A stretch of DNA of 64,000 bases, from positions 62,001 through 126,000 of the forward strand of contig JALUBH010000027.1 of NCBI GenBank assembly GCA_027050775.1, given 5' to 3'. Source of the DNA: Campylobacteraceae bacterium. GTDB taxonomy: Bacteria; Campylobacterota; Campylobacteria; Campylobacterales; Sulfurospirillaceae. The translations under genes were made by a program, and so were the position numbers. Shown here in pieces: positions 9,314-16,916 of this stretch (positions are counted from its first letter, which is position 1; the number at the start of each line of letters is the position of its first letter). The notes below the pieces were generated by a model that was given only the letters and a program-made list of their open reading frames with translations, did no database searches and was not told where the DNA came from.

Positions 9314-10696
9314 CTATCTTTTATTTATCATCTTTTTAGATGTCTTGAGAATGTTAAATATATTTGTTTTCATCCATGATTTGTCCATCCATTCTGCAGG
9401 TCTGACCTCGATACCTTGAACTAAAACACCAAAATGAAGATGATCTCCCAAAGCTAATCCTGTTGAGCCTGTATTTGCTATGACTTGACCGGCCTTGACC
9501 TTATCTCCCTTGTTGACTAAAAAATTTGAGCAATGACCATATAGCGTATATAGACCAAGGCCATGAGAAATGATAAGGTTATTTCCATATATACCATTTT
9601 GGTCGGCAAATACGACAGTACCGCTGTTTTGTGTTTTGATTTTTGCACCGGCGATACTCGCTAAATCAATCCCTAAATGCCAAGCTTCACTGATTTGTTT
9701 TCCATTGTAGCTATAAAATCTATGATCTCCAAAACTAGCAACTGCTTCTGCATTTCTCAAAGGATAAAACCTCTTTTGAAAAAAACCATTAATCATATTT
9801 TTCTCTGTCGGAGTTGTATATTTTTCTATTATTTTTTCATTTATATTTCTTAGAGTTTCATTTACATATTTAAACTTCTTGATATTTGATGCTTTGCTCA
9901 ATTCCGGTCTGTATTCTGCTACAAGATCACTTATCTTGCCATTTAAGAAATTATCTGTCAGAGAAATTTTTGAAATTCTATATCTTTTATCTACATAAAA
10001 TAGTCTCACAGGCACTTTTGTTATATTGCCTGCATCATCGGTTGCCACTATCGTAGCTCTAAATTTTTTCTGCTCTACCGGCCAAGCAAGCAATGAAACA
10101 AAATAGTCTTGCTTGTAAAATGGTGTCGGATAAAACCTTTTGCCAAAATTTGTCTGGATATAGAGTTCTTTAAGATTTGCATCTTTTGCCTTAAAAACAA
10201 CAGTTGCGACCCCGCCTTTTATGATTTTATATGAATTGTTTATGATAAAAAGCTCTGGCCTTCTTCTATCTATTTTTACAGTTACGGTTTTCTTCGCAGT
10301 GTTCCCTGAAAAGAAATTCCACTTGCTGCTGTCTGTTACGCTAATATGCAGTTGAAATATCTTTTTTGTGCTAATAAAACCCGTCTTTGGAAACTTTATA
10401 TCTATAGTTTGATTTTTTTGGATTTTTGTATATAATTTTTTCATCAGCTCTATACTATTTTTTCCATCACTGAGTGTAATTCTGACAAATTTTATACCAC
10501 TGTCATCGCTAAGATTTACTTTCAAAGGAGTTATTAAATTCCAATCAATCTTACTTTTTATACCAATCTTGGGCATATTTCTCTCAAACATTGGAGATGT
10601 ATATAAAAATCCAAAAGCTGCTATGATTAAAATCAAAATGATGGAAATAACAATCCCTGATGAGCCTCTTCTTTGTCTAGTCTTAAAATTCTTCAT
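9314..10696 (-). CDS. Membrane-anchored M23 family peptidoglycan endopeptidase
   Basis: 460 residues. A basic N-terminus (KTRQRRGSSG) precedes a single membrane segment at about 13-32, so the bulk is periplasmic. A beta-rich middle region precedes a C-terminal LytM/M23 domain. Its zinc ligands are in EAWHLGIDLAS (H and D) and GDHLHFGV (HxH). M23 enzymes cut peptide cross-links in peptidoglycan; in Helicobacter and Campylobacter, relatives (Csd family) shape the cell. Which Csd member this equals cannot be decided by eye. It lies between a DHH phosphoesterase and lpxC, preceded by a structured repeat that carries its ribosome site. Confidence 0.82.
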   Translation of the reverse strand: MKNFKTRQRRGSSGIVISIILILIIAAFGFLYTSPMFERNMPKIGIKSKIDWNLITPLKVNLSDDSGIKFVRITLSDGKNSIELMKKLYTKIQKNQTIDIKFPKTGFISTKKIFQLHISVTDSSKWNFFSGNTAKKTVTVKIDRRRPELFIINNSYKIIKGGVATVVFKAKDANLKELYIQTNFGKRFYPTPFYKQDYFVSLLAWPVEQKKFRATIVATDDAGNITKVPVRLFYVDKRYRISKISLTDNFLNGKISDLVAEYRPELSKASNIKKFKYVNETLRNINEKIIEKYTTPTEKNMINGFFQKRFYPLRNAEAVASFGDHRFYSYNGKQISEAWHLGIDLASIAGAKIKTQNSGTVVFADQNGIYGNNLIISHGLGLYTLYGHCSNFLVNKGDKVKAGQVIANTGSTGLALGDHLHFGVLVQGIEVRPAEWMDKSWMKTNIFNILKTSKKMINKR

Positions 10697-10700
10697 ACTA

Positions 10701-10752
10701 ATACCTCTGCTTTATGAAAGTAAATTCCATAAAAATTCCTCGCGACTGAAGC
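10701..10752 (-). repeat. Intercistronic structured repeat, copy b (before the M23 gene)
   Basis: Minus strand: CAGTCGCGAGGAATTTTT, then a hairpin with arms TATGGAA and TTTCATA (10713-10731, one G-T pair), then GCAGAGG as the ribosome site of the M23 gene. It shares the GCGAGGAATTTTT core with the copies at 3869-3915 and 13692-13891. The right flank (10753-10780, to the end of the DHH gene) is unique. Confidence 0.6.
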
Positions 10753-10780
10753 ACGAACTATCATTCCGTATAATTTCATA

Positions 10781-11722
10781 TCAAATAATCCTTTTTATCT
10801 TTTGCAAAACAGTATTTTTGAGTTTTTCAAAATCATCATCAGCCACTTCAAAACCAGCTGAGTTTTTATGACCACCACCACCAAAATCTTTGGCAACAAT
10901 AGATACATCTTTTTCATCTTGGCTTCTAAGCGAAATCTTAAAGCCCCCGTTTTTTTCCTCTAGTATCATAATTGAAACTTTTACCGTTATTATATCACGA
11001 AGTACATTTACTATATTTTTCGTATCATATCTTTTTGCCCCCGTATAAGTCAAAACATCTCTGTTTATCCCTATAAATGCAACTTTTGCATCAAAATACA
11101 GATCAAAATTTTCTAGTACATAACCTAACAATCTAGTTTTTGCAAGAGACACTCTGCTTTTTAAAAGAGTTGCAATCTCTTTTGCATCAACACCATAGCT
11201 AACCAATTTTGAAACACATTTAAAAGTTTTCTCACTCAAATTAGAGTATGAAAAAAAACCTGTATCTTCTACAATACTCACATATAGACAAACAGCACAA
11301 TCTCTTGAGATTTTAAGACCATTTTGTTCTAAAAATTCATAAACAACCACGCCTGCACTTGCACTTGTTTTGTCCACAAGATTTATATCTCCAAACATTT
11401 GATTTGAAGAGTGGTGATCTATATTTATGATTTTATAATCACCTTTTTGTATTTTCAATCTCTCAAAACTCCCGCAATCACAGCTTATCACCAAATCATA
11501 AAAACCGGGCAGTCTATCTTTTATCTTTTGAATATTCGGCAAGAAATTATATATGTGAGGTAACTCTTTTGTAGCATTATAAAGAGATACTTTTTTATTC
11601 TGCCTTTTTAGTGCATCATACAGCGCCAAAACAGATCCTATAGTATCTCCATCAGGATTTACATGTGAAACCAACACTATATGTCTAGCATCACTTATAA
11701 CTTCCCAAGCTTTTTTATACAT
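10781..11722 (-). CDS. DHH/DHHA1 phosphoesterase, NrnA-like
   Basis: 313 residues from the ATG at 11722. A GTG four codons upstream (11734) is possible, but AAGGTGAT is better spaced for the ATG. DHH motifs are HVNPDGDTIGS (I), SCDCGSFE (II), NIDHHSSNQMFGD (III) and a later VEDTGFF. The C-terminal DHHA1 domain ends in GGGHKNSAGF. Proteins of this shape act as manganese-dependent nanoRNases or pAp phosphatases (NrnA). The substrate is inferred from family only. It lies downstream of flhB and upstream of the M23 gene. Confidence 0.82.
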   Translation of the reverse strand: MYKKAWEVISDARHIVLVSHVNPDGDTIGSVLALYDALKRQNKKVSLYNATKELPHIYNFLPNIQKIKDRLPGFYDLVISCDCGSFERLKIQKGDYKIINIDHHSSNQMFGDINLVDKTSASAGVVVYEFLEQNGLKISRDCAVCLYVSIVEDTGFFSYSNLSEKTFKCVSKLVSYGVDAKEIATLLKSRVSLAKTRLLGYVLENFDLYFDAKVAFIGINRDVLTYTGAKRYDTKNIVNVLRDIITVKVSIMILEEKNGGFKISLRSQDEKDVSIVAKDFGGGGHKNSAGFEVADDDFEKLKNTVLQKIKRII

Positions 11723-11802
11723 AAATGTTATCACCTTATCAAAAGAGGAAATTGTACTAAAATTTTCATAAAAATTTCATTATGAAACCACTAAAAGCAA
11801 TC

Positions 11803-12864
11803 TCATAATCTTTTTGTTTTTGAACTTTTATAAACAAATGCCAACACTTCGGCAACCGCTTTATAAAGATTATCGGGGATTATATCGTTTATATCACATT
11901 TTTTATACAACTCCCTAGCCAATGGTGGATTTTCTATGATCTGAATATCGTGAAGCCTAGCAATCTCTTTTATCTTCAAAGCGAGATGGTTCATACCTTT
12001 TGCCAAAACTATCGGGGCATTGTCTTTTTCTTTGTCATACCTTAGCGCCACTGCAAAATGGGTAGGGTTTGTGATAACTACATCGGCATCGGGAATCTCT
12101 TGCATCATCCTTTTTTTAGTCATCTCCATCTGTATTTTTCTTATTCTAGCTTTTATCTGAGGGTCGCCTTCCATCTGTTTAAATTCATCTTTTATCTCTT
12201 GCTTGCTCATTCTTAAGTCTTTAAAATAGTTATATCTAACAAAAAACAGATCAAAAAGAGCCAAAAAGAAAAACAGTAACAACATAGCCGACCCTAGGAT
12301 GAGTGCTTTTTCTCTTAGCCACGAGAGTTGGTCAAAGATAGAGAGATAGACAACACTAGGCATCTCTTGGGAAAATTTATACAAGAAATTGTAAGCAATC
12401 AAAAGCACTAAAGCAACTTTTAAAATAACTTTTATTGTTTCGACTAGTTTTTTAACAGAAAGTAGATTTTTCATACCCTTTATCGGGTCAAGTTTCGTAA
12501 TATCGGGCGTAAGAGGTTTTGAACTAAAAACAAAGCCAAACTGCAAAAATCCCGCCAATAACCCGGATATCGCCACAGCTACAGCTAAAGGCATCACAAC
12601 CAATATGACTTCTTTGAAGGTAACGACGGAGATCTCTAAAATCATATTTTTTGTGAACTCTACCCCCATAAATGATTGATAATAGTGGTACAGTTCTACC
12701 AAATGTCTTTGCATAAAAGGAAAAAGAGCCAAAAATGTAAAAATTCCCACTACTAAAGTTATAAAGCTGCTGCTGTCCTGACTTTTGGGAACATTTCCAT
12801 CTTTTCTCGCATCTTCAATCTTTTTGGAGGTGGGCTCTTCCGTTTTTTCTTGATCGTCAGCCAT
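11803..12864 (-). CDS. flhB: Flagellar type III export protein FlhB
   Basis: 353 residues. It is the switch subunit of the flagellar export gate. An N-terminal hydrophilic segment (EKTEEPTSKKIEDARKDGNVPKSQ) is followed by four membrane segments (about 30-210). The cytoplasmic domain carries the self-cleavage motif NPTH in VVITNPTHFAVALRY. It begins 15 bases after nadC and is not next to other flagellar genes in this window; fliFGH lie 34 kb away. Confidence 0.95.
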   Translation of the reverse strand: MADDQEKTEEPTSKKIEDARKDGNVPKSQDSSSFITLVVGIFTFLALFPFMQRHLVELYHYYQSFMGVEFTKNMILEISVVTFKEVILVVMPLAVAVAISGLLAGFLQFGFVFSSKPLTPDITKLDPIKGMKNLLSVKKLVETIKVILKVALVLLIAYNFLYKFSQEMPSVVYLSIFDQLSWLREKALILGSAMLLLFFFLALFDLFFVRYNYFKDLRMSKQEIKDEFKQMEGDPQIKARIRKIQMEMTKKRMMQEIPDADVVITNPTHFAVALRYDKEKDNAPIVLAKGMNHLALKIKEIARLHDIQIIENPPLARELYKKCDINDIIPDNLYKAVAEVLAFVYKSSKTKRL

Positions 12865-12879
12865 GCACTCTTAGGACTC

Positions 12880-13695
12880 TTAAACCATCTTCATAGACAG
12901 ATCTAGCCAAGTAGCTTGATGTATCAAACTTCCACTACTGATGGCATCCACACCCGTATCTATATACTCTCTTATATTTTCTTTAGTTACATTACCGCTT
13001 GCTTCTATCAAAATATACGGAAAATTTATGTTTTTATACTCGACTACTTCTTTGATATCTTCTGTGCTCATATTGTCACACATAATCATATCGCATCCAC
13101 AATTCATGGCATATTTAGCAAACTCTATATCTTCACACTCTATCTCAATCTTGGATGTATAAGGAAGTTTAAAACGAGCCTTTGTCAAAAAATCTTCCAA
13201 ATTTTCTATGGTTTTTATATGTGTATCTTTAAGCATCAAACAGTCATCAAGTCCCATTCTATGGTTATTTCCACCCCCACATCTAACTGCATATTTTTCA
13301 AATATTCTAAGATGTGGTCTAGTCTTTCTTGTATCTAGCAATTTAACCGTTGAACCATTTATTATACTCTCATATGAGTATGTATTTGTCGCTATGCCAC
13401 TTGCGTGTTGCAAAAGATTTAAGATAGTTCTTTCGCACATCAAAAGTTTTTTTGATTTTCCTTTTAGTGTTGCTATCACAGCACCAGGTTCTATCGGCTT
13501 TCCATCTTTAATATGAAATTTTATATCAATATTTTCAATTCTACAAAGCGCCTTTGCATAAACAGCGCCTGCCAAGATACCGCTATCTTTTGAGATAATC
13601 TTTGCGACTGCTTTTTCATTGCTCCCAACCAAATAGAACAAATCACCTCTGCCGACATCTTCTTGAAGAGCAACTTTTACAAATTTTTTTATCAT
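12880..13695 (-). CDS. nadC: Nicotinate-nucleotide pyrophosphorylase (carboxylating)
   Basis: 271 residues. Converts quinolinate and PRPP to nicotinate mononucleotide in NAD synthesis. Diagnostic segments are EDVGRGDLFY near the start, LNLLQHASGIAT and RKTRPHLRIFEKYAVRCGGGNNHRMGLDD in pieces around residues 88-150, and EIECEDIE further on. The ATG at 13695 is preceded by AAAAGGGGACA, which belongs to an 81-bp repeat. It is separated from the functionally linked nadA by a 344-base spacer, yet both point the same way. Confidence 0.95.
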   Translation of the reverse strand: MIKKFVKVALQEDVGRGDLFYLVGSNEKAVAKIISKDSGILAGAVYAKALCRIENIDIKFHIKDGKPIEPGAVIATLKGKSKKLLMCERTILNLLQHASGIATNTYSYESIINGSTVKLLDTRKTRPHLRIFEKYAVRCGGGNNHRMGLDDCLMLKDTHIKTIENLEDFLTKARFKLPYTSKIEIECEDIEFAKYAMNCGCDMIMCDNMSTEDIKEVVEYKNINFPYILIEASGNVTKENIREYIDTGVDAISSGSLIHQATWLDLSMKMV

Positions 13696-13891
13696 TTAAC
13701 TGTCCCCTTTTATTTGGGCAAAGCCCAAGTAAAATTCCTCGCGACTGAAGCTACTGCTGTCGCAGAGAAATTGCATATTGACCTCGCATACTTTTTTTCG
13801 ATCTGCAAATTCATTTAACTGTCCCCTTTTATTTGGGCAAAGCCCAAGTAAAATTCCTCGCGACTGAAGCTACTGCTGTCGCAGAGAAATT
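13692..13891 (-). repeat. 81-bp exact direct repeat in the nadA-nadC spacer (structured repeat, copies c and d)
   Basis: 13692-13772 and 13811-13891 are identical over 81 bases and are separated by 38 unrelated bases (period 119). Each copy, on the minus strand, contains GCGAGGAATTTTA, a hairpin with stem TTGGGC/GCCCAA (13714-13728 and 13833-13847) and the ribosome site AAAAGGGGACAGTTAA. The copy next to nadC includes the first bases of its start region, so the outer copy carries a duplicate ribosome site and start with no gene behind it. Both belong to the same family as copies a and b. Confidence 0.85.
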
Positions 13892-14039
13892 ATACCAAAT
13901 TAAGCCACAACTAACTCTCGCTTTAATACAACTATGCTGTGCTAAAACAAAAATACGACTCGTATTTGCCTGCCTTAAAGCCTACTAATAATGTGATATA
14001 GTGCATAAGGGCGGTTATAATTTGCTCTACATGTAGAGG
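13892..14039. other. Remainder of the nadA-nadC spacer
   Basis: The whole spacer is 13696-14039. Apart from the 81-bp repeats it holds an 8-bp inverted repeat at 13951-13967 (terminator-like on the minus strand), a degenerate motif at about 13998-14012 resembling the TGACCTTACGCAC repeat ends, and a 14-bp palindrome (CTCTACATGTAGAG) at 14025-14038 next to the nadA stop. I see no open frame or RNA gene that I would call. Confidence 0.5.
13945..13967 (-). terminator. Possible terminator after nadA
   Basis: On the minus strand the arms AAATACGA and TCGTATTT (13951-13967) flank one base and are followed by TTGTTTT. The stem is short and AT-rich, so termination strength is doubtful. Confidence 0.35.
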
Positions 14040-15032
14040 CTATATCTCAAACATTCTATTTAGTGCCTCATACGAGTATTTTCTCACATCTTCGCTGATG
14101 GTTATCTCATTTTCAAATCTTTTATCTTGTATTGATAATAGTGTGGCATATAAATCTTCTAGCGTTGTTTCATTCATGGTTGGACACTCAGGTTTTGTCG
14201 AAGAGAGGATAAATGTATTTTTCTCTCTTAATCTATTTACCATGTTAAATTCTGTTCCTACCGCTATTTTTTGCTCCAAGGGCAACTCTTTTATAAATTT
14301 AATTATTTGTGAGGTTGAACCTACAAAGTCTGATTTTGCACACACTTCCGGTTTGCACTCAGGATGAGTTATAATCAAAATATCCGGATACTTTTGCTTG
14401 TAGAACTCTATATCTTCAATTTCAAAGAGTTGGTGGACTGAACAAAATCCATTATAACAGATGATGTCTACACCGTTTGGGTCAATTCCATCACCGAGCA
14501 CACATGATTTGAGTCCCATATCTATGGCGATATTTTGACCCAAACATCTATCTGGAACAAAAAGTATTTTTTTGCCACTTTGAAGAGCTTTGGTGATAAT
14601 TTTCTTGGCATTTGAACTTGTACACACATATCCGCCCATCTCTCCGACTCTTGCTTTTACCTCAGCAGAAGAGTTTATATAAGTAACTGGCATAATTTTT
14701 TCTTTTGCTATACCTGTTTTTTCCAAAATTTTTATATTTTGATCAAAATAATCAACATCAATCATCTTAGCCATCGCACAACAAGCAATTTTAGGCATAA
14801 AAACCCTCTTGTTCGGGGCTAGTATCTTCACGCTCTGCCCCATAAAACCTACTCCACAAAATATAAGATTTGGCTTATCATCTTTTGCTGCCCACTTTGC
14901 TAACTCTAGTGAATCTCCTGTAAAATCCGCCATATCAAACACTTCATCTTTTTGGTAAAAATGGGCCACTATGCTAACATCAAGCTCGTGCCTCAATCTA
15001 TTTATCTCTGATTTTAACTCTTCATTGTTCAA
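14040..15032 (-). CDS. nadA: Quinolinate synthase NadA
   Basis: 330 residues from a TTG at 15032. Condenses iminoaspartate with dihydroxyacetone phosphate using a 4Fe-4S cluster. Conserved elements are IVAHFYQKDEVFDMADFTGD, KIACCAMAKM, YVCTSSNAKK and CPTMNETTLEDLY, which contain the cluster cysteines. An in-frame ATG at 15098 would add 22 residues with no family resemblance. The TTG has AAGGA at 15040-15044 with a seven-base spacer, and the family sequence starts there, so I prefer it. The leader carries a hairpin (15058-15101). Confidence 0.9.
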   Translation of the reverse strand: MNNEELKSEINRLRHELDVSIVAHFYQKDEVFDMADFTGDSLELAKWAAKDDKPNLIFCGVGFMGQSVKILAPNKRVFMPKIACCAMAKMIDVDYFDQNIKILEKTGIAKEKIMPVTYINSSAEVKARVGEMGGYVCTSSNAKKIITKALQSGKKILFVPDRCLGQNIAIDMGLKSCVLGDGIDPNGVDIICYNGFCSVHQLFEIEDIEFYKQKYPDILIITHPECKPEVCAKSDFVGSTSQIIKFIKELPLEQKIAVGTEFNMVNRLREKNTFILSSTKPECPTMNETTLEDLYATLLSIQDKRFENEITISEDVRKYSYEALNRMFEI

Positions 15033-15057
15033 AGTATAATCCTTAATTCGCAAATAA

Positions 15058-15101
15058 CTCTTGCTAACTGACCTTACGCACCATAAAAAATTATGCAAGA
15101 G
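15058..15101 (-). other. Hairpin in the nadA leader, with a TGACCTTACGCAC repeat motif
   Basis: Arms CTCTTGC (15058-15064) and GCAAGAG (15095-15101) close a 44-base element between the likely nadA transcription start (near 15100) and its ribosome site. The loop contains TGACCTTACGCACCATAA (15069-15086), a motif also found at 23171 and, in varied form, at 43601. It may be a leader structure or a repeat remnant. Confidence 0.4.
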
Positions 15102-15106
15102 ACCTA

Positions 15107-15112
15107 ATTATA
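15107..15112 (-). promoter_or_regulatory. Candidate -10 box of nadA
   Basis: A perfect TATAAT on the minus strand lies about 75 bases upstream of the TTG start of nadA. It is divergent from the plsY promoter in the same intergenic region. Confidence 0.5.
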
Positions 15113-15141
15113 GCAAAAGCAAAGTTAAATTAAATTTTTGA

Positions 15142-15147
15142 TAGAAT
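15142..15147 (+). promoter_or_regulatory. Candidate -10 box of plsY
   Basis: TAGAAT within TTTTTGATAGAATTTC, about 48 bases before the GTG start of plsY. No -35 box is evident, as is usual in this phylum. Confidence 0.4.
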
Positions 15148-15194
15148 TTCAAAATTAGATTTAAAGATAACTATATTCAAAATAAAGGACAAAA

Positions 15195-15821
15195 GTGGAT
15201 TTTTTATTAAATACAAATGTACAATTTTACATCATAGCTTACTTAGTCGGCGGTATCCCATTTGGCTTGATTTTAGCTAAATATTTTGCAAAAGTAGACA
15301 TAACAGAAGCTGGAAGTGGGAGTATAGGGGCAACAAATGTTTTGAGAGTTTTAAAAGAAGAGAACCCAAAACTCGCAAAAAAGATTGCTATAGCCACATT
15401 GGCTTGTGATGTCTTAAAAGGTATTCTAGTTCTAAGTATCGCAAAATTTATAGGACTTAGTGTAGAAACTCTTTGGGCTATTGCAATTCTAAGCGTTGTT
15501 GGACACTGCTATAGTCCATATCTCAAGTTTGAAGGCGGAAAAGGTGTTGCTACCGGTATGGGAGTATTTTTTTTCATGCTTCCTATTGAAACGATACTTG
15601 CTTTGGTAGTCTGGGCTATCGCCGTAAAAATAAGCAAAGTCTCCTCTGTTTCATCTCTTTTAGCATTGTTAACTTTGGTATTTTCTTCATTTGTTATACA
15701 CCCAAGCATATCTGTAATCCAAACACATGCGCCAATCTTAATTATCGGATTTATCATTTTATACAAGCATATCCCCAATATAATGAGGCTATTTAGAGGC
15801 AAAGAAAAGAGAGTTGTTTGA
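15195..15821 (+). CDS. plsY: Acyl-phosphate:glycerol-3-phosphate acyltransferase PlsY
   Basis: 208 residues, GTG start with AAAGGAC five bases upstream. An integral membrane enzyme that transfers the acyl group from acyl-phosphate (made by PlsX, here at 40436-41431) to glycerol-3-phosphate. Conserved cytoplasmic loops are GGIPFGL, GSGSIGATNVLR and FEGGKGVATGMG. About five to six hydrophobic segments are visible. It is followed directly by folB. Confidence 0.95.
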   Translation: MDFLLNTNVQFYIIAYLVGGIPFGLILAKYFAKVDITEAGSGSIGATNVLRVLKEENPKLAKKIAIATLACDVLKGILVLSIAKFIGLSVETLWAIAILSVVGHCYSPYLKFEGGKGVATGMGVFFFMLPIETILALVVWAIAVKISKVSSVSSLLALLTLVFSSFVIHPSISVIQTHAPILIIGFIILYKHIPNIMRLFRGKEKRVV

Positions 15822-15828
15822 CGATAGC

Positions 15829-16164
15829 ATGCAGATATATATCAAAAATCTTACTTTTTTCGCTATCATAGGACTCCTTAAAAGTGAAAGAAAAACCGCA
15901 CAAAAAATCATAATTAATGCCAAAATCAAATATAAATATGATAAGATTGATTTTATCAATTATGTAGATATTGTAGATATGATAAAGTCAACAATTATCA
16001 ACAAAAAATTTGAACTTCTCGAAGAGGCACTTGAAACTTTGGCACAAAATATAAAAATAAAATTTCCTCAAGCAAATCAAATAAAATTAAAGATTTTTAA
16101 ACCAAATATACTTAAAGATTGCATAGTTGGCGTGAAAATTAAAAGAAACTTTAAAAAAAATTAA
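15829..16164 (+). CDS. folB: Dihydroneopterin aldolase FolB
   Basis: 111 residues from ATG 15829, a small enzyme of folate synthesis. The N-terminus YIKNLTFFAIIGLLKSERKTAQ matches the family pattern (G-x-x-x-x-E-R), with EEALETLAQNI and IKLKIFKP later. A TTG at 15814, overlapping plsY by eight bases, is an alternative start that adds five residues; neither has a strong ribosome site. It sits immediately before the hsrA/cosR-type regulator, an order also known from C. jejuni. Confidence 0.8.
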   Translation: MQIYIKNLTFFAIIGLLKSERKTAQKIIINAKIKYKYDKIDFINYVDIVDMIKSTIINKKFELLEEALETLAQNIKIKFPQANQIKLKIFKPNILKDCIVGVKIKRNFKKN

Positions 16165-16204
16165 AAATTTATTAAAAAAACTTTAAATCTAGCTAAAATT
16201 ATGG

Positions 16205-16210
16205 TATAAT
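16205..16210 (+). promoter_or_regulatory. Candidate -10 box of the hsrA-kinase operon
   Basis: TATAAT within ATGGTATAATTC, about 35 bases before the ATG at 16245. AAGAAGGA supplies the ribosome site. Confidence 0.55.
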
Positions 16211-16244
16211 TCTCTTTTTTCAAAATTTAAAAGAAGGAACAATA

Positions 16245-16916
16245 ATGCGAATTCTAATCGTAGAAGACGAAGTAACTTTAGGCAGAACGATTGCCGAAGG
16301 ACTTCAAGAGTTTGGCTATCAAACAGATAGCTCTGAGAATTTTAAAGATGCAGAGTATTATATCGGTATAAGAAACTATGATTTGGTACTAGTTGATTGG
16401 ATGTTACCTGATGGTGACGGTGTTGATTTAGTAAATATTATTAAGCAAAAAACTCCAAGAACTGCTGCAGTTGTACTATCAGCCAAAGATGATAAAGAGA
16501 GCGAAATAAAAGCTCTTAAAGCCGGAGCCGATGATTATATCAAAAAACCATTTGATTTTGATATATTGGTCGCTCGTATCGAAGCAAGACTTAGGTTTGG
16601 AGGCACAAATGTTATCAAAATTGACGATTTGGTGATCGACCCTGATGAAGAAAAAATCACATACAAATCACAAGAGATTGAACTCAAAGGTAAGCCTTTT
16701 GAAGTCCTCACACATCTAGCCCGTCATAGCGATCAAATAGTATCAAAAGAGCAGCTCTTAGATGCCATTTGGGAAGAGCCTGAACTTGTAACTCCAAATG
16801 TTATAGAAGTAGCAATTAACCAAATTCGTCAAAAAATGGATAAGCCATTAGACATCTCAACTATTGAGACTGTCAGACGAAGAGGTTATAGGTTTTGCTT
16901 TCCAAAAAAAGTATAA
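16245..16916 (+). CDS. hsrA: OmpR-family response regulator, HsrA/CosR orthologue with intact phosphorylation site
   Basis: 223 residues. The C-terminal winged helix (about 125-223) is nearly identical to Helicobacter HsrA (HP1043): KGKPFEVLTHLARH, VSKEQLLDAIWEEPE, TPNVIEVAINQIRQKMDKP and ETVRRRGYRFC. HsrA and C. jejuni CosR are described as essential orphan regulators of redox and stress genes, and HsrA has an atypical receiver. Here the receiver is canonical: acidic pair E7/D8, phospho-acceptor D51 in LVDWMLPDG, S79 and K101. The next gene is a histidine kinase that overlaps its 3' end, so this looks like a working two-component pair. Confidence 0.88.
   Translation: MRILIVEDEVTLGRTIAEGLQEFGYQTDSSENFKDAEYYIGIRNYDLVLVDWMLPDGDGVDLVNIIKQKTPRTAAVVLSAKDDKESEIKALKAGADDYIKKPFDFDILVARIEARLRFGGTNVIKIDDLVIDPDEEKITYKSQEIELKGKPFEVLTHLARHSDQIVSKEQLLDAIWEEPELVTPNVIEVAINQIRQKMDKPLDISTIETVRRRGYRFCFPKKV

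Noticed and set aside
13692-13891. Two identical direct repeats with a 38-base spacer as a minimal CRISPR array.
   Set aside because: The repeats are 81 bases long, only two in number, contain a ribosome site and internal hairpin, and match dispersed elements elsewhere; no cas gene is present.
14040-15098. The longer nadA frame starting at ATG 15098.
   Set aside because: The extra 22 residues lack similarity to NadA, and the region holds the leader hairpin; the TTG at 15032 has a well-placed AAGGA.
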